Below, piece by piece: positions 26,364 to 35,158 of a stretch of DNA of 62,378 nucleotides. The DNA lies in contig CABIYX010000021.1 in assembly GCA_902363045.1 (NCBI GenBank), positions 1-62,378 of the forward strand, read 5' to 3'. The position numbers and the translations under genes were made by a program. Position 1 is the first letter of the stretch. Every line of letters begins with the position of its first letter. This DNA comes from Clostridiales bacterium. GTDB taxonomy: Bacteria; Bacillota; Clostridia; Oscillospirales; Oscillospiraceae. The notes beneath the pieces are model-generated. The model did no database searches, was not told where the DNA came from, and saw only the letters and a list, made by a program, of their open reading frames with translations.

Positions 26364-27299
26364 ATGTCTGAACTGATCCTGCACACCCAGGAGCTGACCC
26401 GCCGGTATGGCCGGACCCTGGCCCTGGACCGGGCCAGCCTGTCGGTGGAAAAAGGTCAGATCCTCGGTCTGGTGGGCCGGAACGGCGCGGGCAAGACCAC
26501 CCTGATCCGGCTGATCTCCGGCCAGTCCCGGCCCACCTCCGGGGAGCTGACCCTCTTCGGCGCCTCCTCCCCCGCCGCCCTGGACCGGGCCCGGAGCCGC
26601 ACCGGCGTCATGGTGGAGACCCCCGCCTTCTACCCCTATCTCACCGCCCGGCAGAATCTGGAGTACTACCGCATCCAGCGGGGCATCCCCGGCCGGAGCT
26701 GTGTGGACGAGGCCCTGGAGCTGGTCCGCCTCACCGGAGCCGGGAAGAAAAAATTCAAGACCTTTTCCCTGGGCATGAAGCAGCGGCTGGGACTGGCCCT
26801 CGCCCTGATGAACCAGCCGGAGCTCCTTCTGCTGGATGAGCCCATCAACGGCCTGGACCCGGAGGGCATCGTGGAGCTCCGGGAGCTGCTGCTCCGGCTG
26901 AACCGGGAGCGGCAGACCACCATTCTCATCTCCAGCCACATCCTGTCGGAGCTGTCCACCTTAGCCACCCACTACGCCTTCATTGACCGGGGCCGGATCC
27001 TGGAGACCGTCTCCGCCGCCGACCTGCGGGAGCGGTGCCGGGACTGTCTGGAGCTGAGGGTGGACGACGCCGCCCGGGCCGCCCGGGTCCTGGAGGAGCA
27101 GCTGGGCACCCGGGATTTCGAGGTCCTTCCCCAGGCGCGTCTGCGTCTGTACGCCTTTCTGGACCAGCCCCAGACGGTCAACCGGGTCCTGATGGAGGAG
27201 GGAGTGGGGCTGATCTCCGTCCAGCAGAGGGACAGCAATCTGGAGGACTACTTTCTCTCCCTCATCGACGGCCGTTCCGCCGGGAAGGAGGGGGCCTGA
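26364..27299 (+). CDS. ABC transporter ATP-binding protein
   Basis: 311 aa from the ATG at 26364 after AAAGGTG. Walker A GRNGAGKTT near residue 38, signature FSLGMKQRLGLALALM near 134, Walker B LLLLDEPINGLDPEG near 155, switch His in ISSHILSEL near 190. The C-terminal 85 residues match the extra domain of antibiotic/lantibiotic export ATPases (BcrA/LanF-like). First of a four-gene operon: ATPase, two permeases, histidine kinase. Such operons commonly give immunity to bacitracin or lantibiotic-type peptides. Confidence 0.93.
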   Translation: MSELILHTQELTRRYGRTLALDRASLSVEKGQILGLVGRNGAGKTTLIRLISGQSRPTSGELTLFGASSPAALDRARSRTGVMVETPAFYPYLTARQNLEYYRIQRGIPGRSCVDEALELVRLTGAGKKKFKTFSLGMKQRLGLALALMNQPELLLLDEPINGLDPEGIVELRELLLRLNRERQTTILISSHILSELSTLATHYAFIDRGRILETVSAADLRERCRDCLELRVDDAARAARVLEEQLGTRDFEVLPQARLRLYAFLDQPQTVNRVLMEEGVGLISVQQRDSNLEDYFLSLIDGRSAGKEGA

Positions 27300-28078
27300 T
27301 GCTGCGTTCCATCCGGGCGGAGTGGTACAAGGCGGTCCGCCGCCCCTATTTCCCCATTTTGTTTTTGACCTGCGCCCTGCTCACTGTGGGCGCGGTGTCC
27401 TGCCTGTATTTCCTCAAGACCCAGTCCCCTGGGATCGCCCCCATCGGCCTGTCCTTCGCCCTGAGCCTGTCCCCCTTTGGTATGCTTCTGGGGCTCTGGC
27501 TGGTGGCGATCGGCGGCGATCTGGTCTTCTCTGAGCAGTACAAGCACCACACCCTGAAAAACGAGGTCTCATTCGGCATCCCCCGGGCCAGGATCTACCT
27601 GTCCCGCTGGGCCGCCGCGTTTCTGGTCATGCTCCTGCTGTACGTGGTCCTGGTGACTGTCTACGCCCTGTCCGCCCTGCTTGTTCTCGGGCTGGACCGG
27701 GGGCCCTCCGACCTCACCCCCGGCGGCAGCTTCCTGCTGCTGGGCTATCTGTCCCTGGCCGCCCTCCCCATCTGGGCCGGAGGCCTGGCTCTGGTCATAG
27801 CCATCTATTTTCTGATCTCCAGCGCCAACGCCGCCGCCATCTGCTATGTCGCGCTGATCCTCACCCTGCCCGCTCTGCTGGAGGCGCTTGGGCGGCACAT
27901 CAGCCCGTTCTTTCAGCTGCTCCACCACCTCACCCTAAGCTACCAGCTTGACCTGCTCCTGAACGTCCAAATTTTGGACTGGGCCCTGATGGGCCGGTGC
28001 TGGCTGGTGGGACTGGGCTGGACCGCCGCCGCCACCGGGCTGGGGCTGTTCTGCTTCTCCCGCCGGGAACTTCCGTAA
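27299..28078 (+). CDS. ABC-2 type permease (first subunit)
   Basis: 259 aa; the ATG overlaps the ATPase stop by one base (TGATG). Six hydrophobic helices. An N-terminal IRAEWYKAVRRPYF and a FSEQYKHHTLKNEVSFGIPRARIYLSR loop are typical of the lantibiotic-protection permeases (LanE/LanG, DUF4352-free ABC2_membrane_4). It should pair with the permease at 28093. Confidence 0.88.
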   Translation: MLRSIRAEWYKAVRRPYFPILFLTCALLTVGAVSCLYFLKTQSPGIAPIGLSFALSLSPFGMLLGLWLVAIGGDLVFSEQYKHHTLKNEVSFGIPRARIYLSRWAAAFLVMLLLYVVLVTVYALSALLVLGLDRGPSDLTPGGSFLLLGYLSLAALPIWAGGLALVIAIYFLISSANAAAICYVALILTLPALLEALGRHISPFFQLLHHLTLSYQLDLLLNVQILDWALMGRCWLVGLGWTAAATGLGLFCFSRRELP

Positions 28079-28092
28079 AGGAGGTCTGATCG

Positions 28093-28899
28093 ATGGGCAA
28101 TCTCATCCGCGCGGAGCTCTACCGCCTGCGCTGCCGTCCCCAGTCCGTCCTGGGGATGGCGCTTCTCCTTCTGCTCGGCGTATCCCTGATGGCGGTCTCC
28201 TGCGCCCTGCCTCCCCAGGTCGGGAAGGCGGCCACCCTCCTTCAGTCCATCAGCACCCTGTCCATCAGCGGGATGTTCTTTGCCGTCTGGTGCGCCGCCG
28301 CCGCCAGCTCCGGCATCAACAAGCTGGACGTCCTGAAGCACGAGGCGGTGTCCGGCGTCCCCCGCTGGCAGATCTATCTCTCCCGCCTGGGCACAGCCTG
28401 CCTGCTGGGCGTGGGACTGGTGGCCCTTCTGTCCCTGTGGGCCGCCCTGCTGGCGCTGATCCTCCTGCCCGGTCCCGGCCTGTTCCCGGCCCTGGCGCGG
28501 TATCTCACCCTCACGCTGACCGCCCTTCTCCTGTGGATGGCCTCTGCCGGGCTGTTTCTCTGCTGCCGGTTCGTCACCCGGTCGGACACGGTCTCTGTGG
28601 TTCTGGTGCTGCTCTACTATTTTATCGGTTACCCCTTCTGTGCTGCCGCCTATATGGCCGACCCCGGCCTCACCCCTCTCTTCCGCTTCCTCTATGTGAC
28701 CCACCCCATGGCTCCCTTTTGGAACGGCAGCCTGCTCCTCACGGCAGAACCGTCCGCCGGGTTCCTGGTCTCTCTGGATCCCACCCTGTTCGTCTCCTTC
28801 CCGCCCACTCTGCTCCAGAGCTGGCTGGTGGGGATGGGCTGGCTGGCGGTCACTACCCTGCTGGCCCTGGCCGCTCTGGAGCGCAGAGAGCTGAGGTAA
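28093..28899 (+). CDS. ABC-2 type permease (second subunit)
   Basis: 268 aa; ATG 15 nt after the first permease, behind AAAGGAGG. Six helices; the loop INKLDVLKHEAVSGVPRWQIYLSRLG parallels the loop of the first permease, pointing to a gene duplication. Together the two permeases form the channel for the ATPase at 26364. Confidence 0.88.
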   Translation: MGNLIRAELYRLRCRPQSVLGMALLLLLGVSLMAVSCALPPQVGKAATLLQSISTLSISGMFFAVWCAAAASSGINKLDVLKHEAVSGVPRWQIYLSRLGTACLLGVGLVALLSLWAALLALILLPGPGLFPALARYLTLTLTALLLWMASAGLFLCCRFVTRSDTVSVVLVLLYYFIGYPFCAAAYMADPGLTPLFRFLYVTHPMAPFWNGSLLLTAEPSAGFLVSLDPTLFVSFPPTLLQSWLVGMGWLAVTTLLALAALERRELR

Positions 28900-28926
28900 C
28901 CACTATTTCTTCAGGAGGTCCTTTCT

Positions 28927-29838
28927 ATGACGATCCTGTTGCTCACCGTCCCGGTCCTGCTGCTCATCCTGCTCCTCTGGCTCCGCCGTGGATCTGCCCT
29001 AAATCGGGCTGCCCAAGAGCTCTGCGAGGCCCGTGCCCAGCCCGGCAAGCGCCTCCGTCTGCTTTCTCCGGACCGCCAGGTAGAGAACCTCCTGGCTCAG
29101 ATCAACGGCCTGCTGGAGGACCGAGAGCAGGAGACACGCACACTGCGGGAGCAGGAGGAGAGTCTCCGCCGGCAGATCGCCAACATCTCTCACGACCTGC
29201 GCACCCCACTTACCTCCATTCTTGGCTATCTCCAGCTTCTGGAATCGGAGCAGCTTTCCCCTCAGCAGCGGCGACATTATTTAGAAATTGTGTCCGACCG
29301 GGCCAAAGTGCTTCAGGATCTGATCACTGCTTTTTATGATCTCTCCCGCATCGAGGGGGGTGAGTATCCCCTTGACCTCCAGCCGGTGGATCTGCGCCGG
29401 GCTTTAGAGCCTCTCCTGGCCAGCTTTTATGAGGACTTTGAGCAAGCCGGCTTTCAGGTCACGGTGGAGCTGGACGACTGCCTGCCCCCTGTGCTGGCCG
29501 ACCCCGGGGCGGTCACCCGCATCCTCACCAACCTCATCGGCAATGCCCTGAAGCATAGCAGCGCCGCCCTGACTATCCGGCTGTACGCCGACGCAGGGCA
29601 GCTGGTCACCGCCTTCTCCAACGACGCCCCGGACCTGTCCCCTGAGGACCTGTCCCGGGTCTTTGAGCGCTTCTATACCGCGGACCAGATGCGCACCGGC
29701 CAGAACACGGGCCTGGGTCTGGCCATCGTCAAGGCCCTGGCCCAGCGGATGGGACACGCCGCCTTTGCCGAACTGGAGGACGGGAGTTTCACCGTGGGGG
29801 TGCGGTGGGAGCCGATGCGGCCCGGCGGGCTCCAATGA
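28927..29838 (+). CDS. Sensor histidine kinase with minimal N-terminal region (orphan)
   Basis: 303 aa; ATG behind TCAGGAGGTCC. One membrane helix (residues 2-19) and no extracytoplasmic sensor loop. Phospho-acceptor H89 in ISHDLRTPLTSILGYLQLLE; N box ILTNLIGNALKHS near 202; G box NTGLGLAIVKALA near 262. In kinases of this build the signal is usually read through the neighbouring ABC transporter. No response regulator is beside it; the orphan OmpR-type regulator at 12842-13531 is the best partner seen. Confidence 0.94.
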   Translation: MTILLLTVPVLLLILLLWLRRGSALNRAAQELCEARAQPGKRLRLLSPDRQVENLLAQINGLLEDREQETRTLREQEESLRRQIANISHDLRTPLTSILGYLQLLESEQLSPQQRRHYLEIVSDRAKVLQDLITAFYDLSRIEGGEYPLDLQPVDLRRALEPLLASFYEDFEQAGFQVTVELDDCLPPVLADPGAVTRILTNLIGNALKHSSAALTIRLYADAGQLVTAFSNDAPDLSPEDLSRVFERFYTADQMRTGQNTGLGLAIVKALAQRMGHAAFAELEDGSFTVGVRWEPMRPGGLQ

Positions 29839-29884
29839 GTATTTCCATCCGTCCTTTTATTTTCACATATTTTTCATTTTAATC

Positions 29885-29912
29885 TTGACTTTTTTGTGCA
29901 TTTTCATATAAT
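29885..29912 (+). promoter_or_regulatory. Sigma-A promoter of the serine hydrolase leader
   Basis: TTGACT (29885-29890), 16-nt spacer, TATAAT (29907-29912). Transcription would begin near 29919, about 240 nt before the coding start. Confidence 0.75.
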
Positions 29913-29914
29913 AG

Positions 29915-30031
29915 AAGCTACAAATCCATCGCTGCTTTCGCTGCTTGATGTAGCTTTCCGCTCCATCGCCGCAGATAAAATCCAGCAAACCAGGGTGTGC
30001 CGGGCACACTTCCTGTTTTGCTGGTTTTTTT
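29915..30031 (+). ncRNA. Structured leader ending in an intrinsic terminator
   Basis: A perfect 8-bp helix at the expected 5' end (AAGCTACA 29915-29922 with TGTAGCTT 29949-29956) encloses a 26-nt loop. A terminator follows: CCAGCAAA (29982-29989) pairs with TTTGCTGG (30017-30024), with inner helices CAGG/CCTG and GTGTGC/GCACAC (29995-30009), then a T7 run to 30031. The 5' helix plus terminator give a transcript of about 110 nt ahead of the serine hydrolase gene. It may be an attenuator or riboswitch-like leader, or a small RNA. No known riboswitch class was recognised. Confidence 0.6.
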
Positions 30032-30159
30032 ATCTCCGATCCGGCAGCGTTCCGGATGGATCCGCACCAAGCAGGCCGGTCTTCCCATTTTTCCGGCCTG
30101 TGCCCTCCCTACGCGCCCGCACCAGGTCAATATCAAAACGATCAGAAGGAGAGACTGCT

Positions 30160-31932
30160 ATGAAAAAAAGACTGCTGCCACTGCTGCTATCCACCGCCCT
30201 GGTTCTCCCCCTGCTGTGCCCCGCTGCCGCCGCTGAGGAGACTGCCACCCGGAGGGATCTTGCGGAGGCTCTGTATGATCTGGCAAACCGCCCCGCTGTC
30301 TCACAGACACAACCGTACTCCGATCTCACAGAAACGGATGACGCGCTCCACTGGATCAGCTCCGAAGGTTATATGGTGGGCTATGGCAGCCATACGATGG
30401 CGCCGGATCAGGCCATCACCCGCGATCAGCTGGCCACTGTGCTATACGAATATGCAAAAGAGCATAATCTGGCGCTCACCAAGCGCGCCCCGATCGAAGC
30501 CGGTACCCCCAAATGGGCGGATGACGCCATCTCCTGGGCCACGGCCAATGGTGTTCTGGATGGGATCGATCAGGACCAGGCTATCACCGCTTCCGAGCTT
30601 GACCGGGTCCTCAGTAACCTCTCCAAGGTAGCGGAGGATCCCGCCGCAAAAGATCTCAATGCAATTATGGAATCTCCTGGTGTCTCCGGATATGCTGTCA
30701 TGGCCTATCGCGATGGAAAACTGATCTACCAGCGTACCGGCGGTGACCGCTATATCGACGCGGCCGACCCAGCCAACAACCTCCCCCTCGAGCTTGACAG
30801 CCGCTACCGCACCGCCTCCATCTCCAAGACCTTTGCCGCCATTGGCGCCATGAGGCTGGTGGAGCAGGGAACGCTGGATCTGGACCGGGATGTCAGCGAT
30901 TACCTGGGGTTTACCCTCCGCAATCCCAACTATCCGGATCAGGCCATCACCACCCGGATGCTGCTCTCTCACACCTCCTCCATTCAGGACGGCAGCGTAT
31001 ATTCCATCGCGCCTGAGTATTCCGTTAAGGAATTTTTCACTCCAGAAGGCAAGTACTGGCTGGATGGAGAACACTTTGAAAACTCCAACGACGGTGTGGA
31101 CAGAAGTCCCGGGAACTGGTTCCATTACTGCAATCTGAACTATGGTCTGGTCGGTACGATCATCGAGCGGATCACCGGCCAGCGCTTCGACGTCTATATG
31201 CGGGAAAATGTGCTGGAGCCTATGGGATTGAATGCCAGCTATAATCCTGGTGATTTTGACGCCGATGAGATCCAGAATGTTGCCACGCTGTATCAGAAAC
31301 AGAAGGACGGCGTCTGGAACGAAGATGGCCCGTATGTTGCCCAGATCGATGATTACCGCGGCGTCCCTCAGGATCCGAACAAGGTGCTGATCACCAATCC
31401 GGACCTTCAGTCCGCCATCACGCTGGAACCGCTGGATGACTATGTGATCGGCACCAACGGCTGCCTCTTCAGTCCTCAGGGCGGCCTGCGCATCAGCCCC
31501 AATGAGATGAAGGTGCTGATCGATATGTTCCTCAATGACGGCAAAGTCAACGGAACACAGATCATCTCCAAGGAATCTGTGGACGCCATGTTCACTCCCA
31601 CCTTCCGCGCCTTGCCTGACCAGAGCAACGGCAATACTTATGGCGGCCTGATGTGCCGATATGGCTTTGGCATCCAGGAGATGTCCGGTGAATTTGAAGG
31701 CGGCGACTGTCTTCTGAAGGACCGCAAGATCTCTCTGTCCGGGCATTTCGGCGAGGCGTATGGCCTACTGGCCGGTTTCTTCCTGGACCGCGAGACCGGG
31801 ACCGCGATCTACTACGCCATGACCGGACAGGGCTCTGAGGATACTCAAAATGCCGGTGAATATTCCGGAATGTACAAGTGGGAGGAGATGTTCTGTACCG
31901 CCCTGCTGGACAATCTGTTCCCCGACCTGTAA
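30160..31932 (+). CDS. Exported serine hydrolase, beta-lactamase/penicillin-binding fold, with SLH region
   Basis: 590 aa from the ATG at 30160 behind AGAAGGAGAG. Signal peptide 1-25. Residues about 30-155 hold two SLH-like units (WISSEGYMVGYGSHTMAPDQAITRDQLATVLYEYA; WADDAISWATANGVLDGI). The catalytic domain starts near 170 with the SxxK motif S220-I-S-K223 and a YxN motif in HYCNLNYG; the fold is the class C beta-lactamase/DD-peptidase type. Expected to act on peptidoglycan or small esters at the surface. It lies behind a structured leader, so its expression may be regulated by early termination. Antibiotic resistance cannot be claimed from sequence. Confidence 0.9.
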   Translation: MKKRLLPLLLSTALVLPLLCPAAAAEETATRRDLAEALYDLANRPAVSQTQPYSDLTETDDALHWISSEGYMVGYGSHTMAPDQAITRDQLATVLYEYAKEHNLALTKRAPIEAGTPKWADDAISWATANGVLDGIDQDQAITASELDRVLSNLSKVAEDPAAKDLNAIMESPGVSGYAVMAYRDGKLIYQRTGGDRYIDAADPANNLPLELDSRYRTASISKTFAAIGAMRLVEQGTLDLDRDVSDYLGFTLRNPNYPDQAITTRMLLSHTSSIQDGSVYSIAPEYSVKEFFTPEGKYWLDGEHFENSNDGVDRSPGNWFHYCNLNYGLVGTIIERITGQRFDVYMRENVLEPMGLNASYNPGDFDADEIQNVATLYQKQKDGVWNEDGPYVAQIDDYRGVPQDPNKVLITNPDLQSAITLEPLDDYVIGTNGCLFSPQGGLRISPNEMKVLIDMFLNDGKVNGTQIISKESVDAMFTPTFRALPDQSNGNTYGGLMCRYGFGIQEMSGEFEGGDCLLKDRKISLSGHFGEAYGLLAGFFLDRETGTAIYYAMTGQGSEDTQNAGEYSGMYKWEEMFCTALLDNLFPDL

Positions 31933-32025
31933 GCACCACTGTGAAAGCTTCAATCCCATTGATATGTGGCCATTCAGATCCCCCATAAAGTATTCCTTTA
32001 CGATTGAGTTTTAAAACTTACGTCA

Positions 32026-32070
32026 AAAAGCTGCTGATAACCGAAATTTGATCGGTTATCAGCAGCTTTT
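32026..32070. terminator. Bidirectional terminator
   Basis: Perfect stem of AAAAGCTGCTGATAACCGA (32026-32044) with its complement (32052-32070) around AATTTGA, between the convergent serine hydrolase and sigma-54 regulator genes. T-runs on both strands. Confidence 0.9.
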
Positions 32071-32145
32071 CTTTGTTAATTTAAAGTTTTCTCTGTCTGT
32101 CACACACGTTTCCTTTTACGGCGCTTCCATCCTCGCGCCGCCGGA

Positions 32146-33564
32146 CTACCCCTGAAATGCCGCCGGATCCAGCCCGTGCTGCTTGATCTTACGCTGAAGC
32201 GTCTGCCGTGGGACGCACAGCGCCTTGGCCGCCTCGGATACGTTTCCCTTGCTTTGAAAGAGCGCCCGGTGGATCAGATCCCTTTCATAGCCGTCCACCG
32301 CCTGATTCAGTGACATTGAGAGGATCTTCTCCGCAGAGGAAAAGGTCCTGGACAACTGGGCAAACTTCTCTTCCACATCCGCAAAGGTCAGCGTATCCGC
32401 CTGTCCGGAAACCACGCTCATGCCATATACAATGATATGCTCCAGTTCCCGGACATTTCCCGGCCAGTCATAGTCCTGAAGGCGCTGGATCAGCTCGTGG
32501 GAAACGTAGCGGATCTGCTTCTGAAAGGTCTTATTGTGCCGCTTGATAAAGGTCTCTACAAAAGATTGAATATCCTCCTTGCGCTCCCGCAGGGGAGGAA
32601 TCGAGATGGACATGATGCTCAAGCGGTAATAGATATCCTGTCTGAGATGACCGCAGGCGATCTCGTGGATCGGATCCTGGTTCAGCGCCGCGATGATCTT
32701 CAGATCTGACCGCTTCACCTCGGTGGAACCAATGCTTCGGAAGGTCCCGTCCTGAAGCACCCGAAGCAGCTTGGACTGTAAATAGATCGGCATGGAATTC
32801 AGCTCGTCCAGAAAGAGCGTGCCATGGTCGGCCAGCTCCAGCAGTCCCTTGGTCTCCACTGCGCCGGTGAAGGCGCCCTTGGCTGTGCCAAACAGGATGC
32901 TCTCCAGAAGGGTATCCGGGATCGCGGCACAGTTTTGAGCGATAAACGGCCCATCACGGCGCGCGCTGGCGTTGTGGATCGCCTGGGCAAAGACGTCCTT
33001 CCCGGTCCCTGTCTCCCCGCAGAGCATGACCGGCAGGTCACAGGAAGCCACCACGGAAATGTAGTCCTTGGCCTGGCGCATTTTTTGATCGACCGCGATA
33101 ATGTCCTCTGTGTGGAAGGCCGCGGAGGCGCTGGCGGACAGCTTCTGCGTCCGGTCCCGGTGGAAGCTGTCCCGGCTCAGCTCGATCCTGCCTTCCGGAA
33201 GCTCGTCCTCCTCTTCCTCCGATTCCTGCATCGACAGATCGATGGCGCCCACGATCCGGTCCCCATTTTTGATGGGGAAGGAGATAGAGGTAATCAGGAT
33301 CCCATCCTTTCCGCGTTTTTTCAGATACTGTTTCTCCTCATAGACCGGCCTTCCAAACTGCATCGCGCGGTACAGCGTACTGCTCTGTGGCGTCAGATTT
33401 GGGTATACATCCAGGAACTTCTGTCCGATCAGCTGCTGCGATTCATCCAGATTGGACAGCTTTTTATTGAATTTCGCGGAAAACAGGATCTCTCCATCCA
33501 GATTCAAGATCGTGATGCCATCAATATAACCCTTTTGAAAAATTGACGCTTCCAAAAACTCCAA
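32146..33564 (-). CDS. Sigma-54 dependent transcriptional activator
   Basis: 472 aa from a TTG start at 33564, chosen from AAAGGAG nine bases upstream. N-terminal PAS-like sensory domain (residues 1-120, ITILNLDGEILFSAKFN). AAA+ domain about 150-385: Walker A GETGTGKDVFAQAIHNASA near 182, the sigma-54 contact loop GAFTGAVE near 233, Walker B LFLDELNSMP near 253. C-terminal Fis-type helix-turn-helix near 440 (VSEAAKALCVPRQTLQRKI). The intact GAFTGA loop means it should activate sigma-54 promoters; one lies upstream of the ornithine-cyclodeaminase-like gene in the same cluster. The PAS domain may sense an amino acid or redox cue. Confidence 0.95.
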   Translation of the reverse strand: MEFLEASIFQKGYIDGITILNLDGEILFSAKFNKKLSNLDESQQLIGQKFLDVYPNLTPQSSTLYRAMQFGRPVYEEKQYLKKRGKDGILITSISFPIKNGDRIVGAIDLSMQESEEEEDELPEGRIELSRDSFHRDRTQKLSASASAAFHTEDIIAVDQKMRQAKDYISVVASCDLPVMLCGETGTGKDVFAQAIHNASARRDGPFIAQNCAAIPDTLLESILFGTAKGAFTGAVETKGLLELADHGTLFLDELNSMPIYLQSKLLRVLQDGTFRSIGSTEVKRSDLKIIAALNQDPIHEIACGHLRQDIYYRLSIMSISIPPLRERKEDIQSFVETFIKRHNKTFQKQIRYVSHELIQRLQDYDWPGNVRELEHIIVYGMSVVSGQADTLTFADVEEKFAQLSRTFSSAEKILSMSLNQAVDGYERDLIHRALFQSKGNVSEAAKALCVPRQTLQRKIKQHGLDPAAFQG

Positions 33565-33741
33565 ACGGGTTCACTCCTTTTCTGAACACAGCGCTGTCAG
33601 GCATGGTACCGGCCGCATTTATCATATCAGACAAGGGGCTGGAAGGCAAGAGCGCAGAAAACCGGAACAGAGGGGGAAGACACTCCCCCTCTATTCCAAA
33701 GCTCCGAGGTTTTCAGGAGCCTGTCCGCGTTGGACGGGCTG

Positions 33742-35112
33742 TTACTCCTCGTCCTCTCCCACGGCGGGACGGGTCAGTGGCAGCTTGATCCACCACCATT
33801 TCATCACCAGATTGACGATGATGCACACCGCCATGATGGCCAGCTGGATTCCGATGAAGAGCCAGTGCTGTCCATTGAGCAGCATCATCGGTCCGAAGGA
33901 CCAGGTGAACAGCTCGCTGAAGGTGGTAAAGATACAGGCAAACGCTGTGTCATTGAGGGTCAGGGACTTGTTCTCCGGGTCCACGATCCGCAGAAGGATG
34001 AAGCCAATGGCAAACACACCGGTGGAATACCCAAACACAAAGAGCGCTCGCTCAAACCAGCTGCCCTTGTTCATGGCCGGACCGAAATACAGCAGGGTGA
34101 TGACCACGATAAAGATACCGAACAGCAGCAGCACCAGCAGCGGCATCGCATACTTCACGATGATGCCCAGATCGATGGAGGCGATCCCAAAGAAGACCAG
34201 ATAGTCTGTACAGGTACCGGAGATGCGGTTGGTGAGGTCAGGGTCGATGTACTGCTCCACTCCGGTCTTTTTAAAGACCGCGAACATGACCAGCGCCACC
34301 AGGAAGGAGTACAGGTAAGAGGGGCCGTCAAAGTTGAAGGTGTCATAGAAGAATTTATAGAGCAGACGGCCGGCTCCGGCGGCGGTGAGCAGGATGGCGA
34401 AGTGCCAGGCCAGAGGATCCAGCACCACAGAGGAGGTGGTCGCCTTGGCCAGCGCAGGGCGGTTCTCCGGAGGGATCAGGCCGGTCTTCAGCTCACCGGA
34501 GAGATAGGAAAAGTCCTTGATGTACTTGGTCCAGCCCTTTTTTGTCCCCAGCTTGATGAAGAACATTCCGCCGAAGACTCCGGCGAGGATCCCCACAGTG
34601 GCACAGGTCTGGCCAATGTCCAGGGCGTCCGGAAAGCCAAGGTTGGCAAAGCTGCTGCCCACAGCGGCGGCGGTACCGTGTCCGCCGGAGAAGCCGGCAG
34701 CCAGCAGCAGGCCGAAGCCATAATTGATCTCGGGCCACAGATTGGAGATCACCAGGATCGAGAAGGCGGGCACCAGGCCGTACTGGATCACCTGCGCCAC
34801 CATCTTATAGGACAGGTAAGAGCTCATGCGGGCCACGTCTCCCTTGGAGCCGCCCTTGTTCATCGTGAAGCCGTTGATGCCGACCGCAGCAAAGATGACC
34901 ATAATCAGCATACCGGGATAAGAGCCGATGGAATCGGACATGGGCAGAAATCCCGGGAATACATAGCGGAATGCCAACCCCATAAAGCCGGCCAGCATAC
35001 TGGCCGGAATGAAGAAGCGCTGGATAAAGCCTACCTTCGCGCGGAGAAATTGTCCGATCATGATGAATACAGACGCAACTGCGAAATCCAGCAAAAAGTC
35101 ATTGACTGACAT
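33742..35112 (-). CDS. GltS-type sodium/amino-acid symporter
   Basis: 456 aa; ATG behind GGAGGAGAC. Eleven or so membrane helices in two repeats. The first re-entrant loop carries GFSGGHGTAAAVG near 148, the GltS (sodium:glutamate symporter) hallmark. The second repeat has YSTGVFAIGFILLRIVDPENKS, a GltS-like segment. GltS proteins import glutamate with Na+, but relatives carry other amino acids. It sits 46 nt downstream of the ornithine-cyclodeaminase-family gene with no terminator, so both are probably read from the sigma-54 promoter. Confidence 0.9.
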   Translation of the reverse strand: MSVNDFLLDFAVASVFIMIGQFLRAKVGFIQRFFIPASMLAGFMGLAFRYVFPGFLPMSDSIGSYPGMLIMVIFAAVGINGFTMNKGGSKGDVARMSSYLSYKMVAQVIQYGLVPAFSILVISNLWPEINYGFGLLLAAGFSGGHGTAAAVGSSFANLGFPDALDIGQTCATVGILAGVFGGMFFIKLGTKKGWTKYIKDFSYLSGELKTGLIPPENRPALAKATTSSVVLDPLAWHFAILLTAAGAGRLLYKFFYDTFNFDGPSYLYSFLVALVMFAVFKKTGVEQYIDPDLTNRISGTCTDYLVFFGIASIDLGIIVKYAMPLLVLLLFGIFIVVITLLYFGPAMNKGSWFERALFVFGYSTGVFAIGFILLRIVDPENKSLTLNDTAFACIFTTFSELFTWSFGPMMLLNGQHWLFIGIQLAIMAVCIIVNLVMKWWWIKLPLTRPAVGEDEE

Positions 35113-35158
35113 GGATGTCTCCTCCGTTTCTCCTCGTTATGATCGTTGAACTGTCAAA

